64,000 nt of DNA, taken from Polytrichum commune (Eukaryota; Streptophyta; Polytrichopsida; Polytrichales; Polytrichaceae). Where the stretch lies: NCBI GenBank assembly GCA_950295325.1, contig OX485805.1:41157501-41221500 (forward strand), written 5' to 3'. Positions 1 through 12,118 of the stretch are shown here, in pieces. The stretch's first letter is position 1. Each line of letters starts with the position of its first letter. The notes beneath the pieces were generated by a model, which had not been told where the DNA came from, did not search any database, and saw only the letters and a list, made by a program, of their open reading frames with translations. A program made the translations under genes and the position numbers.

Positions 1-94
1 CTTGATCTCCAGCTTCTTTTGTTGCTCGGATTTACGGCTTCAAATTTCTGTTGCATTCACAAATTTGTAACATCAACAAAAAGTAGATTGCAAA

Positions 95-335
95 TGGGAC
101 CTCCTCTTATTTAGTTATGGTTATTGGAAGTGCATGTTTGTTGAATCGTTAATTGAGTACATAGGTCCTCTCAATTTTGTTCACTATTGAGGGTGCAGTA
201 GTTAATAAAATTTGAAGACGTAGTCCGACCTCTTTTAAACAACATGTGTCTTTATGGCATTTGTTCCTTGATCCTCATTTAACCACACACACCAATCAAA
301 TACAAGTTTCCTCTTAAGAATAACACCCGCAAACC
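95..335 (-). repeat. partial copy of dispersed family R1
   Basis: Read on the minus strand, this segment matches 46,900-47,130 in order: a GTGTGGTT start, a GACACATGTTG/GACACGTGTTG block, then CACTTCCRATAACCATAAC and AGGTCC blocks. It contains no coding frame. It marks the left edge of the window as transposon-derived. Confidence 0.6.
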
Positions 336-574
336 TTATGGGAGGCACGAGCCTGTTCTTCGTATGATATTAAAGGGAGAGACCGAAGTCCATTGCTCAT
401 GTATTATTCTCTCAATTACAGTTACAGCTCAGAATCTATTGAGAAACTACAAGCTCCAATTCACTTTGTGGCTCTTAACTTGGTACATATTCTTGTTATC
501 GTACCAGCTTGAGGACTGGGACCTTACTCGCGGGTTTTGGGACCCCTATCCCCATGTTGGGTCAAAATTCCCAC

Positions 575-880
575 GTGTGAATGCAGTATATCAGAGTGTC
601 GTGGAGAATATCAGAGCTTCTTTTGCAGTTGGATTTGTGATCTAAGCTTGATTTACAAAGTTTGGGATGCACACATCTAGTTATTCCAAGCTAGTTCAAA
701 AATTCCCATGTTCAGAGTGCTGCGGAGTGTGTCGGAGCTTCTCTTACAGATGGATTTCTGATGAGAGTTGTAAGAACAAGACCAAGTGTTTTTGTTTTAA
801 TTGAAATAGAAAAAAGAAACATCCAACGACCCTTGATCTGAGCTTGAGTTACAGAGGTTGGGATGCACACATCCAGTTCC
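575..880 (+). repeat. short degenerate direct repeats upstream of the transporter exon
   Basis: The phrase GGGATGCACACATC with about 15 flanking bases (GCTTGAnTTACAnAG before it) occurs near 648-680 and again near 842-875. A second phrase (CAAAAATTCCCA, then a CGGAG and GAGCTTCT block) occurs near 566-630 and 697-745. The copies are diverged. I recognise no exon in 1-900, although the missing upstream exon of the transporter could be hidden here. Confidence 0.45.
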
Positions 881-906
881 TTCTCGAAGAAGGCGGTGAC
901 TGAGAG

Positions 907-3900
907 GGTGGGAATGTCACCGTGTCGTCGGTTGCAGTGGTGTTTTTCTTTCTTTCGGCGTTCTTTGAGCTGATTTGCATTCTCCTCTACGCCTACGTTT
1001 TCCCGAGCTTGGCATCCGTCAAATATTTTCGTGCAAAGGCCGCGGCCGAAGGCTCTTTGACTGTAACTGCCGACCTTGCCGCTGGTGGTGGGGGTGGGGG
1101 TGGGGGTGGGGATGGGGGCAGCTCCTATCTCAATGAGAAAGTAAGCTGCTAACTAACTGTCCATCTTATTACAAGTAGAGAGTGCTCTACTTCTGTCTTT
1201 ACTTGTGCCTGAATGCAGTTGCCACTCGAGATTCAAGTGGGACTCAACCAATGTAAGAATGACACGGGGCAGAATTTGAGGAGAAAATATTCTTTCACGT
1301 CAGAATAGAGAGCCTTCTACAGTATTCTAGGCTCAGGTGTAAGTCCACCAACTATGGACTCCAACAAAACTTGTCACAAGCGTGTAAGAAACAAGCATTT
1401 GTTGTCCAGTGGAAGCACCCCTCCCAAAGGCACCTCCTGGAATGAGGCCCCAAGAACTGCGAGCATGAGCTCTACATCTTGGTGCTAAGGGCCGCGACCA
1501 TGTAATTGTGAGGGCCCTTGTCTCTCATCCACTGGCCATACTAGTTATTTAATTGACATGGTTTGTTGGAATTTGCGTCAAGCCTACCTCTTGGAGGTGG
1601 GCTTGACGCAAATTCCGGCGGACCACAAAACATTATCCATAGTTTCTCATGTAGGAATCCATGTAGACTTTTCATCCATGATAATTTTGTTGGGCCCTTA
1701 GACTTTCACCTTCTAGTGTGAAGCGAACTTGGATGGTCTCGGCCTTTTTGACCAATGAGAGATCTTAGAATGCAATGGACCTGGGCCTTCAGTCTCGTGT
1801 GTGAAGTGGCCCTAAGTCTAGGAAGCCCCACGGGAGGGGGCCTTCCCCATTCTTAACACCCAGGCTGAAAGTTATTTCTTTTCGGTGTCTTTGAAGGATT
1901 TTAAACACGTGGCGCCACAGTCAATAGCTAAGATGAATCTTGAAGGCAAGATTGGGATTTGAATGGGTGCTGCTTCCAAGCTCTTTAAGAATAAAACTTT
2001 CCAAACACATTTCAAGAAACTGAATTTGACCTATTGATCCTTTTCCTTTCCTAGCAATACTAACATAGTTAAAACTGGAATGGTCATTCTGTTATTCCAT
2101 ATTGATGAAAAAGCTCCTTTTCTTTATTTCTTCTTCTAAACGTTTAAGATATTGAGAAAATCATAATGATAGATACAGCTTGATTAGCATGACTAGTTTT
2201 TTGTTTTTTATCAAGTGTTTTATTAGTTAGTCCTGGTAACGCTCCTAACTCAACAATGCATTGTGTTCAATCATGTACTCTACAATCTCTTTGAATTGAA
2301 CTCCGGACTTTGATGCAGTTGTCGATGTTTTTCTCTGACTACTTTGAACACAGGATCTGATGGTGAAGAATGAGAAATCGGTTCCACCCCGAGCCCGCCT
2401 CTCCAATGCGCAGCTGATGGCCCAGAATGCCGATTACTGCTTCGCCGTCGTCTTTTGTTACACTTTGACACTCTCCATCTTCCCAGGGTTCCTCTCAGAG
2501 GACACGGGAAACCACCATCTCGGAACTTGGTCTGTTCCTCCTTACCTCTCACGTCATCGTGATCCATTTCAAGTGCAAGGTACAGAGTAAGTTCAGATGG
2601 TTTCGAAAATCAGAAGTGGAGCAGACGATAATTAGCTGGTTGAGTGGAATTATCCTGCAACCAAATACTTCATATCTGCATTCGCATACCCTTTGAATCA
2701 CTCAAACCACCCTACCATGCTCACCTTCTACCTGCTCATCGTTTACTAAAACTAAACAAACGTAACATTATTCAACTGAGCAACCAGGTTGGGTGGGGTC
2801 GGGAACATGTCATGTGAGGTGCTAGAATCATACCTTATGGATGCTTGTCTAAGCAGATCCAGCCTAATAAACTCGGGTGAAGCATTGTCGCTGAATATTA
2901 TTAGCATAGAACGGTTGATGACAACTGATTAATGTTATGAAAAGAGGTGTAGGTGTGGTCAAAACTTGAGAAACATGACGGCTTGCACTGCTTCCTTTTG
3001 CAAACCCTCCGTAGGGTTTGCATCGTAGGCTCTACAACCTACCCCCGAGGAACTAAGGGCATAGAGAGATGGGGGTCCATTCGATCGGCTGAGTTTTGGG
3101 TCTAGCAAAACACCGCATGTGCTATAGGAGGGCTATAATCTCCACCACCTTCCCATGTAAGATTACAATTCTCTCTCGCATTTCACAGCTACATTAAAGG
3201 GTGAGCATGACCCGTAACCGCATACCAAGACTAGATCGGTCCCATGTGTTTCACCATATACATATAGTAATATAACATGAACACAGCATAGATTTTACTA
3301 CACATTCATCCCGAGCTGTGACCCCTCTAGAGTTGGCAATTTGACCCTACTAATCAACGCGTATTAAACCAGTAGCTCTACACATACCTTCAAGGATTTA
3401 ACAGCGTCTATGTAAACGCATCAATCACAGATTAAGGAGCTCTAGGTTGAGGGCCGAAGCCTCCTCCAAGGTTGAGGGCCAATTCATTCCAACCTAGAGT
3501 CCACAAGACAAATTTGGGGTCTCTGGTACCATTTCCGAACTCAAATGATCTTAAAAACAGGTTTTTCTGTACTATAAAATAGTTCGCTGCATGTTCACCT
3601 CGCTAGCGGAGAATTTTACATAGACACCACGAATCTCAAGCATTATTCATCAATGCAATTGTGTTATGTGCAGGTATGCTGTCACATTGATAGCAATGTA
3701 CAATGTTGGGGATCTCATAGGTCGGTGTGTGGTGTTGATTGATGGCTTGCTGCTTAAATCCCGCCCAGCCATTGTCCTCCTCACTTTGGCCCGGAGTGCA
3801 TTTATCCCCGCCTTTTACTTCACCGCCAAATATGGAGCGGAAGGATACATGATTTTTTTAACCATCTTGTTGGGCCTGTCCAACGGTTACGTCACCGTTA

Positions 3901-5558
3901 GCATTTTTGTGAATGCACCCAAAGGTTACCTGGTAAGAATGTGCCTCCTCCACTCACAATTTTCTTTTTCTTTTTTTCCTTTTTTTGAGATCAAAACTAC
4001 ACTGATTATCCCGAACTAGTGCGTGTTACTATTCGGAGCTACGCAGTGCAATAACGTCGTACTCAGGAGTTCATATTTTACTAACAAAAGTTCAGTAGGT
4101 TGTTTGGACATGATTAGAACATAAATAACTGACTTTGCTTGCTATTATATGACATTCTCGTTAAATAGTTATAGCACTGCGAAACTCTGGATAGTAACAT
4201 GCACATATCCAGGATAATCAGTGTAGTCCCAACAACATGTGCAATTGTGCATCCTTCAGATCTCTTGGATTAGCCAAGCAAGCTTGTAGTCTCAGGGCCA
4301 ACTTCCATGGAGCACACCAGACCCCAAGAGACAAAGCTTGGTTATGACTCCATGGGTATGTCTTTAGAAAAATCTTTAGTCCCTCCCCCCTTTTGAACAG
4401 GGAGCTCGCAAAATGGGAGGCTCTTTGACCTCATCAAGAGTCTTGATTTGAGGATAAGGTAGGAGTGTGTTATTTGGATACTTTTATCTCTGAACCCACT
4501 TCTTGCAGGATATGGAACACACAATGAGTGCCAGATTGATTAGCAAATCCCAATCATGGCCGTAGGCATTTATCCCATACATTTCGGAGCTTATGGGAGT
4601 ATCTGAATCATTATCAGAGTGTAGATTCTTGTGCTCAGTAAGTGGTTATGTAGGTCCCCTTAATCATGTTGACTACAGATCTTAGAATGGATAGCATGTT
4701 TTGAGCAACGTAGTTCAATCTCGTTCGAATGGGTGTCTCTTTCGTGTCCATTCTTAGATCCTCACCTAGCAAATATGGGTGTCCTATGTTGGAATTACGC
4801 ATGTCTACATTACTTTAAAGATTAATTGGAAAATTGATGGACCTTACCATGTGAATGTGTAGAATGTGCACATTGCACAAAAAGCTCACCCTCACATGCG
4901 AGTCCATGAATGGAGGGGTCCATCAGAGGGGAGCATTTGTAAGCAGACAAAAAAATTGCTTGCCACCCACAGTGCACTTACCTAGAAGTTGACCTCCAGA
5001 CATTTCTCAACTTGAATACCAACAACTCTCGGCTTGAGGTGGAGGATTGCCATTGTCAACAATTAAAGACAAAACATATCCACTTTGGGACCGCTTTCAG
5101 TTCAAGATAAAATGATAAAATGTGGTAGACTATGTTGCATTGTCAAGGCGAGGTAACACTAAGGGTGGGTTTACATTAGGGTCCAGATCCAGAAACTTGG
5201 GTCCAAAACACCTCTTGATGGACCTTATCAGTTTCCCAAAGTAGGGAGCATTTTCTTGAGTAGAGACCAACAAGATATGGCAGGAAAGTAGTGGTGTAAT
5301 GGCACAATAGCGGCGCTTCACCTTTTTTTTTGGGTAACTCTTTGGGTCTTAATGTTTGTTGTCAACCAACATGATCGTTGGATGTAGAGTTTCTTTAGTC
5401 CTAGACCCTAATGTAAACCCACCCCTAAATCCTTGCATTGCACCTTGCAGGGACCGGAGCAGAACGCACTGGGGAACATCTTGGTCGTTTTTCTGGTGAT
5501 TGGACTATTTGCTGGAGTAGTTTCAGACTGGTTGTGGCTCATTGGTAAAGGGTGGTAG
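907..5558 (+). CDS. equilibrative nucleoside transporter, C-terminal half (partial gene)
   Basis: Four exons fit one frame: about 907-1140, 2354-2529, 3674-3932 and 5451-5558, joined in phases 0, 2 and 0. The protein stops at TAG 5556-5558 after the motif DWLWLIGKGW. Plant ENT hallmarks appear in order: a membrane segment ending VKYFRAKAA, then EGS and ADLAA, a Gly-rich loop, LTLSIFPGFL, the HLGTW/YAVTLIAMYN junction, IPAFYFTAKYG, LGLSNGYVTV, APKGY and GPEQNALGN. ENT proteins are membrane carriers for nucleosides, usually proton-coupled in plants. About 260 residues are present, the C-terminal part of a family usually 400-450 long. Donors are GTAAGC, GTCTGT (weak) and GTAAGA; acceptors are clean apart from that of the first exon here, which has almost no pyrimidine tract. 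N-terminal exons were not found in 1-900. The gene is most likely cut by the window edge, but a damaged 5' part cannot be excluded. Confidence 0.85.
1081..1120 (+). repeat. GGGGGT/GGTGGG coding tract (poly-Gly)
   Basis: A run of GGGGGT-like units codes for about nine consecutive glycines in the cytosolic loop of the transporter, just after the conserved ADLAA motif. Other ENTs have a shorter loop here, as far as I know. The tract is in frame and probably varies in length between individuals. Confidence 0.7.
1568..1616. repeat. 49-bp near-perfect hairpin in transporter intron
   Basis: Arms 1568-1590 and 1594-1616 are 23 bp each with one mismatch, around a 3-base loop (TTG). It lies in the first intron of the transporter segment. 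It is too short for a typical plant miRNA precursor and is probably a collapsed inverted repeat. Confidence 0.75.
2999..3022. repeat. short perfect hairpin
   Basis: Ten-base arms (TGCAAACCCT and its complement) flank the loop CCGT within the second intron of the transporter segment. No function is suggested. The rest of this intron (2530-3673) shows nothing recognisable. Confidence 0.6.
4490..4790 (-). repeat. R1 family copy inside transporter intron
   Basis: On the minus strand this matches 56,945-57,260 and 43,745-44,045. Shared blocks include GTCAACATGATT, then AGGGGACCTA, GAGCACAAGAATC, an AGCTCC block, GATTTGCTAAT and AAGAAGTGGG. It is an insertion in the third intron here and has no coding potential. 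The poly-G tract of other copies is absent; only AAGGGGACC remains. Confidence 0.7.
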
Positions 5559-5912
5559 CAGGCACTGTGTGATTGAAGGTACCAATTACAGAAGAAAAAA
5601 AACCCTCCTGATATTTGTGGAGAGGCGAGCTCCGAGGGGCTATATAGATTCAAAAAGTCGAAGTTCTGAATGTCACAGCACCTATTACAAAGGTTTTGCC
5701 CATATTCCCAAGAGCAACCTAGACACCAATGTCTGAGGCTTGGGCACACCTGACATCAATACAAAACTTGGTTGCCATCAGTCCACATTTTCTTTCAAAC
5801 TGCACAAATGGATGCACTGTTGTATGCTCAAATTCGAGTTCAGGTTTCTCAAGTTGGAGTTATCCGAGTGTCCTGAAAAAAATGCCAAAGAGTTAGTGAC
5901 ACTGATTACAAT

Positions 5913-5918
5913 AATAAA
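5913..5918 (+). promoter_or_regulatory. likely polyadenylation signal of the transporter gene
   Basis: AATAAA lies about 355 bases after the transporter stop codon, at a usual distance for a plant 3' UTR. The region 5559-5912 has no other gene and is probably the 3' UTR. Confidence 0.5.
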
Positions 5919-5959
5919 GTTTGTGACCGTGGGTTAATAAGTGTTTGAAGACCATCCCA

Positions 5960-7458
5960 AGAATAAGTGGTGATTGATGGACATTGATGATCTTAGAGCT
6001 TAGTGGAATTCATGATGAATTCACTAATGGCCAACTGGTGTTGCTTAGAAGGAAAATAAATAAATAGGTAACCTACATTCAAGGATAATGTAGACAGCAA
6101 CGTCTACCCTGCTGAAGGTCCAAAAAAAGGCAAGATAATGGAACAAGTAGAACGCGGGTTCATTCCTCAACTTAGTGACAAGGTTGGCATGAAACATTAA
6201 GCCACCAGCCAAATGCTCCATCTCATACATAAAAGTCCTGGAGATTTGCAACAATCAGCTATCTGAAATCAGGTCCTCCCAGACAACAAACCAGCAAACA
6301 AAGGATCTGTTGACTATGACTTTGTATAGACTACTGAAGTCACACTTCAACAACCCATGTTTACTTGGTGAATTGAACATTTCTGCATATGGGTTGCATG
6401 AACTTGGTCTACTAGAGTACTCGCTCCACTAAAAAATGTAAGTCTTACCTTCAGCCCATACTAACATGCTTTCTGTTGCTTTGAACCTGGATTGGATCAG
6501 GACTGCCTGGTCTGAAAACACACAAAATGTTACCAAGATGGATTGCAGTGGGGGACACCTGGCTTTTGAATTGTACATAAAACCACAAAGACAAAAAAAG
6601 CCACAATAGTGAACACTACAATTTAAACAAAATAGATCTAACAAAACAATGCGACAATCTCTGCAACAACTCCAGTATGGTATTTCTGGTTAAAATCCCA
6701 GAGTCTTGTGAACCAAAGCAATAAAAGGGACTCTTGAAGAATGATAAGAGTGCAGCAGCAATAAGCCCACTGTGCTCCAGGCAACCAAGGAAAAGTTTGG
6801 ATTTGTGACAAACTGGGTGGAAGAAAATTAGCAACCAGCTACTTGGCCATTGCCTGATGTTTGGTAGTTGCACACAGGAATGTCATCAAAAAGGAGTCAT
6901 CACCTCAAAAAGGAGCCATCATCTCAACCAATATCACCATTATAAAAGAATGTACAAGAGTCACCACTTTGCAAACCTACACTTGCCTCTACTAGACCCA
7001 ACTACCGTCACTACTCATTGAAGTGATTTATGACGTACTAAATGAGGGTTGTTATGGGGGCCGATTCAATCAAACTGCCAGGATGCTTTATGACTGGCAG
7101 AATGTAAAGTACAGCTCAAGCTACTGAAACAAAAGCACATTTCTGACCATCTACAAAAGGTCATTACCTTTCAATTGAAAAGACTGAGGGCGTCCACGCG
7201 CTAAACAGGTATAATACAGTAAATTTCAACTTTGGTTGAAGCAAGAACCTCTCCTAGGAGTATCATCACAGCAGCACATCTTGCTCTCCTCGAATTTCCC
7301 TTTAGCATCGTGGGGGAAGTTTCTGATTTGCGATTCCAAACTGCAACATAATTTAGCAATTGCCAATAGAGCCATCATATATCAAAGAGTGTACCTGGTA
7401 GCAACTTCAATGCAACCAGGTGAATGAAAATTTCAGATTGGAAGTATACTCTTCATTG
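5960..7458. other. interval between convergent genes
   Basis: No gene recognised. It separates the 3' ends of the transporter (+) and the acidic nuclear-type protein gene (-) and should contain the latter's 3' UTR near 7,000-7,458. One small tandem duplication is visible at about 6886-6925 (a 19-base CAAAAAGGAG-type unit repeated twice). Confidence 0.5.
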
Positions 7459-10400
7459 TCATCTCTGCAGGTTCCAGGGAGGGTTCCCTAAACGCATGTC
7501 ATGGTAGCCAGCACCACCTCTTGGAGTCGTTAGAAGAGATGGAGAGACAACTCCTTGCTGAGCTGCCATGTGGCCAGCACCTGGAGATGCACCCTGAGGT
7601 ATGTGGCCGTGATGACCATGCACAGAGGGAGAAACTCCATATCCAACAAAACCTGGGGGACCATTGGTAACTCCATTCACAGTACCTGCTGGACCTCCCC
7701 CGCCCAATATAGGATTCATGTGGGAATGATTAGCAGCTGACTGAACAGCAAGTTTTTGAGCATGAATTGCCGCTGCTGTTGCTACATGATGTAGTGCCTA
7801 GAACAGAAGGAAGAAACAAACACACAAGTCAACATTCTGGCTTGTATAAAAATCAAACAAGCTGTCAAGACTAAAGATAAAAATAAATGAAATAAGATGA
7901 CCAATCAAACGGTTGGAAAACAATGCATGTACAGCACATACTTATACAGGAAACACTAAGAGAGAGATACGATAGCACTGCCGGCAGAAACAGAAATAAA
8001 ACTTCTCTGACAAAGAGTGAAAAGGGAAGAAAAGAAAAAACAAGACACCCTCAAATGATGCTTATCAAAGTAGACTACCAAAAAAAACTGACCATGTGCT
8101 GATAAGGCCGACCAGCTAGAGACAGAGGCATAAAACCAGGCCCTGGGGACATGGCACCCCCTGGTGCAGCCGGGCTTGGAGTAGGGAGGCCCAACCCCTG
8201 CGGATAATATCCAGTTCTTGAAGCTCCACCCTAGATTGAGAAAACAAATGAAACCTCAACATATGGACTATACTACAATTAAAATGACGCAATAAATGCA
8301 TACGTCTAATGACAAATGTAATCCACCACCAGTCAGACATGAGTATTCTAAGCAAGAAAGGGCTCATAAGTATTGCAGACTTTGTCAGGTTTATAAAGAA
8401 GCAACTTCAAATACTTTTCCCACGTCGTCCACCTAAAGCAGCAATAACCAGTTTTGACACCACACCTGGCTCATGTGCTGGGGTTGGCGGCCAAGCAAAG
8501 GTCCTAATGACGCTGATGGTCCATGAGAAGAAGTATGTCCTCCATGAACTGTGGAGTGTGAAGTAGATAGAGAATGTGATGGAGGACTTGGTGTTCTTGC
8601 ATATTCCAACTCCCCCTCTTCAAGATCTGCTGAAGCCTGCACTTCTGCTGTGCTCACAGCAGCAGTGTCTGGTTGGACAGCTGGTGTTGCTAGGACATCT
8701 GCAGTACTGAGTGGGGGCTGGGAAGTTGTTGGAAGTACAGGAGCAGGTGGAGATTGTGATGTGCTCTGCACTTTCTTCTTTGACTCCTCAGTGCTCAGAA
8801 CCTAATTACAGCACTATGTTAATATTGTTTTTTCTTGTTCTTTAGACCAGTATATTGGAAAACCTGAACTTACAAGAATTGGTTGGCTTGATCAAATTGG
8901 AACTCTTCCCGCAAAGCACATGGCAGCTATACTCATCATTACACTAAAGACTCCACTTCAACCTACAAGGAGCGACATCTAACATCACTGTATGTTGAGG
9001 TATATCAAAGCAAAGTGAAAAACCTGTTTAAGCATCTGTACAAGTCTGTGCTTTTCTGCAGTTAATATTTTGAGCTTTTCCTCCAGTTTTGCTTTAGAAG
9101 CTTTCTTAGTGTGAAGGGAATTTGTTGCTGTCTTGATATCAGCACCACTTTTTTCTTGCAGCTGCAGATCACATTTTCAGTAATTTTCAAGTTTAGTACT
9201 GGGAGCCTGTACATCTCCAGCAAAATATATGCCTTAAAAAGTCCAAACTAGGATTGCAAAACAATCACCACAAAGTTTCCATTTATGAGCTCAGTTCTGA
9301 TTTACAACATGTATATATGGACTCATATCCAACCTTTAAAAGTGTAAGTACTTTGCTGGGATATATACAGAGAGAGCCTCTATAATTACTCCTACCACTC
9401 TCAAACATCTTCTCTGCAACACTGCTTGCTATGCGACTCAATACCTCCTAGAAACTACCACAATCTATACTGATCTGCAAGTATCCTTGAGGAGTGATAA
9501 TGAGACTGACAATCTCCTGTTCCTATTGGATACGCCTCAACATCAGGTGATGGCTGCGTATGAACTTCAGAATAGGAAGAGAGAGACGGGAGAGAAGCAC
9601 CAACAGCCCTCTCTATCATTTTTCTCCTACTTTCTATGGTGTGCTTATGCATAGGCCCTTCTGCAAATCTACAACCCCTGAGAATTTTCCTGGGTGGATA
9701 AACTACCCTTGAGTCCCCTTTCTGCACCAGAAAGCAGAGTAGCCCATAAGTGACATCTGCATGATTGGTAAAACCACTTCAGTGGATTCTTCCAATGCAA
9801 TCTGGGTTCGTATTCTTCCACTATTATTATTTTTATCAAAAGAATAGTCAAGACCTTAGAAACAGCCAATGTGCGGGAAGGATTTTATTGTTTAGGAAAT
9901 CTCCCCACAATAAGAAAACATACATGATTTATGACAGGTTACCCATGGCATCATCTCATCTACCACTCAGCGTCAGGGCCCAATCTTTGAGGTTTGGAGA
10001 AGAAAGAAAGAAAGAACAAGCCCATATGTGACATCTGCGTCATTGCTTAACCCCTAACTTCCCATGCAACCCAAATAGGGTCAATGGAAGTCTTGGGCAG
10101 GCTCTTATAACTAAGCATGTCGCCTTTTTTTCATCCAGACCTGTGGCCATGGTATAGCATGCGTGTTTTTTGTGGGACCCACCAAGACAGCTGGTATATC
10201 ATGCTTAGTTTTTAATACAGAATTCTTCATGAAGATCACTGTGTATAGGGAATGGAAGTTCTTTTTTTCCTTCAAAGTGTCCAGAAAAAACTTTGGGCAG
10301 GAAAAAATCCCAGGGAAGCTCAATGGGTTTCAATGAATATATCCCAAGTGATAACAATCATTCAATTAAATTCACATGAATCCACCAGATTATTTCACAC

Positions 10401-12104
10401 AAAAACTTATTGTGCAATGAAATGAGTTCATGGAGTTCTCTAGAAACTCCAATATGGCTTGCAATGAACAGGGAGAACTGACCGCTAGTTACAGATGAAC
10501 CATTGTGCTCAACAGTAATAGGGCCGGTCATTTGGGGGTTAAACCACTTCAGTGGATTCTTCCAATACAATCTTAACTTCATATACTTCCACTATTATTA
10601 CTTTATTCGCTCACCTAGTCCAGACCCAAGAAACAGCAAGTGTGCAGGAAGGGATTCATTATTTAGAAAAACTTCCCGCAATGAGAAACCATATGTGCAT
10701 TATGACTGGTTAACAACAGCATCATCTTCCACTCAAAGGTCACGTCCCATCTTTGAGGTTTGAAGAGAAGGAAGAAAAGAAAAAAATCCACCACCCAGCT
10801 GTTATTAACTTAAGGGAACAAACATACAGAAAATACTTACAGAAGCATTTCCAAGGTTTTCTGCTCCTCCGTATGAAAGGGCGGTGTAGAGGGTGCTTCC
10901 GATACAATCTGAATTCGAATTCTTACATTATTATTATTCTCATCGCTCAACTAGTCCACAGCTTAAAAACGGCCAGTGTGCAGGAAGGAGTTTATCATTT
11001 CCTAACCTTCCTCCAATGAGAAACCATAAGAATTATGACTGGTTAGCCATAGCATCATCTCATCTCCCACTCAGAGTTATGCCACAATCTTCGAGGTTTG
11101 CAGAGAAGGAAGGAAGGAAGAGAACGAAAATAACCCACCACCGCAGCTGTGATTAACTTAAAGGGAGCGATTATAATGCAGAAAATACTTACAGAAGCAT
11201 TTCCAAGGTTTTGCTCCTCCGTATGAACAGGTGGTGTAGAGGGTGCTTCCACCTTCACTGGATCCCTCTCCTCGGACTTGCTGCTCTCCCTTTCCTGCTT
11301 CATGAACCCTAAACCACCAATGGAAAGAACACCTTCTTCTTCTTCCTCCTCGTCCTTCTCCTCATCTTTCACTACACCCCTTCCCGCCTCTTTCACCTCG
11401 TCGATACCAGACCCTAAACCCACTCTGTCCACATACATTTCATTTTCTTCACCTCCACCACCTGCTGCATCGACAGCCATAGGTTCTCCAACTTCTTTCT
11501 TGATCTTCGACTTCCCCTTCTTCGCTTCTAGCAAAGAAGAGGCGGCTGCAGCTTCCTCTCGTTTTCTCTTCTTCCTCTCACTATTATTATTATCTCCATG
11601 CTCAACTGCCTCCGGCTTGCATTCATGGTCAGCGGGAGTAGGGTTTCCCTTAACCGATATCAATGCAAACGATTCTTCCATGGGCACACTGCCATCAACG
11701 TTCGAACCCGAGCTTCCACGTCTCCCAAGCCTACTACCTCCGCCTTCTTCCATCTCGTCCGCCACGTCATCCTCCTCCATATACTCTGGCTCCTTTCCCT
11801 TGCCATTTCCATCACTCTCTCCTCTTCCTTCTCCCACCTCGTCTCGCTCGGAATGTTCAGCTCCTGCTGAGGACCGATGATGGTGGCGAAGAGGAGATGC
11901 ATCTTGTGACCCCGAAGCGCCGGTGTCTTGGCGAACTAAACAAGAGGAGGAAGTGCTGTGCGAAACGGGCCTACCCTGCCATGCTGCATTCCGCTTCTCC
12001 AGAGCCTGCCGGAAGGCTGACATGGTCATCGTAGGCTTCGGTAGAGGCCATTCTCGGACAATCCCGGACACCTTATGAAGCTCTCCCCTGTAGAGATTTA
12101 TCAT
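7459..12104 (-). CDS. acidic Pro/Ser-rich plant protein with basic nuclear-localisation clusters, function unknown
   Basis: Five exons on the minus strand: 12104-11193, 9161-9024, 8801-8466, 8230-8093 and 7797-7459. Each exon is a whole number of codons and every junction is phase 0, giving about 620 residues. Donors are GTAAGT, GTTTTT, GTGTGG and GTCAGT, so two are weak. I chose the ATG at 12104 because no ATG precedes it in frame before a stop at 12,212; a longer open frame begins with GTG. The N-terminus has a compact helical-looking motif (LYRGELHKVSGIVREWPLP). Next come acidic tracts, basic clusters (SERKKRKREE, KKGKSKIKKE) that look like nuclear signals, a short coiled coil in exon 2 (KLEEKLKILTAEKHRLVQML), the phrase DLEEGELEYARTPSPP, and a Gly/Pro/His-rich C-terminus ending PPWNLQR. 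A nuclear or chromatin role is inference only; I do not recognise the family. Confidence 0.8.
9162..9764. other. start of long intron 1 region with no recognised exon
   Basis: Part of the 2-kb first intron of the - strand gene. Open frames exist but none is flanked by convincing splice sites or resembles a known protein. Confidence 0.4.
9765..10015 (-). repeat. intronic repeat unit, copy 1
   Basis: Shares with 10,535-10,790 the block ACCACTTCAGTGGATTCTTC. With all three copies it shares an ATTATTATT stretch, CAGTGTGC-like, GCATCATCT and TTTGAGGTTTG blocks, in the same order. It is diverged from the other two and lacks the exon-end sequence that follows them. Confidence 0.7.
10535..10893 (-). 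repeat. tandem duplication unit including a copied exon end
   Basis: This unit and 10,894-11,245 are tandem. Each consists of about 250 bp of intron sequence followed (on the + strand) by about 90 bp that holds the end of exon 1 with its donor. The copied exon end at about 10,805-10,893 keeps the GTAAGTATTT donor and most of the codons for the phrase that ends exon 1. Because the copy has a slightly different frame (GCTCCTCCGTATGAAAGGGC), it is probably not used. Confidence 0.75.
10894..11192 (-). repeat. second intron-side unit of the tandem duplication
   Basis: Matches 10,541-10,790 across about 250 bp, with blocks CAGTGTGCAGGAAGG, TGAGAAACCATA, TTATGACTGGTTA and GAGGTTTG. It directly adjoins the functional donor of exon 1 at 11,192. 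Confidence 0.75.
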
Positions 12105-12118
12105 CGCCCCCGCTGCTC

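Noticed and set aside
364-645. 93-codon open frame upstream of the transporter
   Set aside because: Shows no ENT or other motif and overlaps degenerate repeats.
9455-9727. Possible extra exon in intron 1 of the - strand gene
   Set aside because: The peptide looks protein-like, but I found no matching splice sites or conserved motif.
11278-11880. 200-codon + strand open frame
   Set aside because: It is the antisense shadow of exon 1 of the - strand gene; its Ser/Pro runs mirror Glu/Gly codons.
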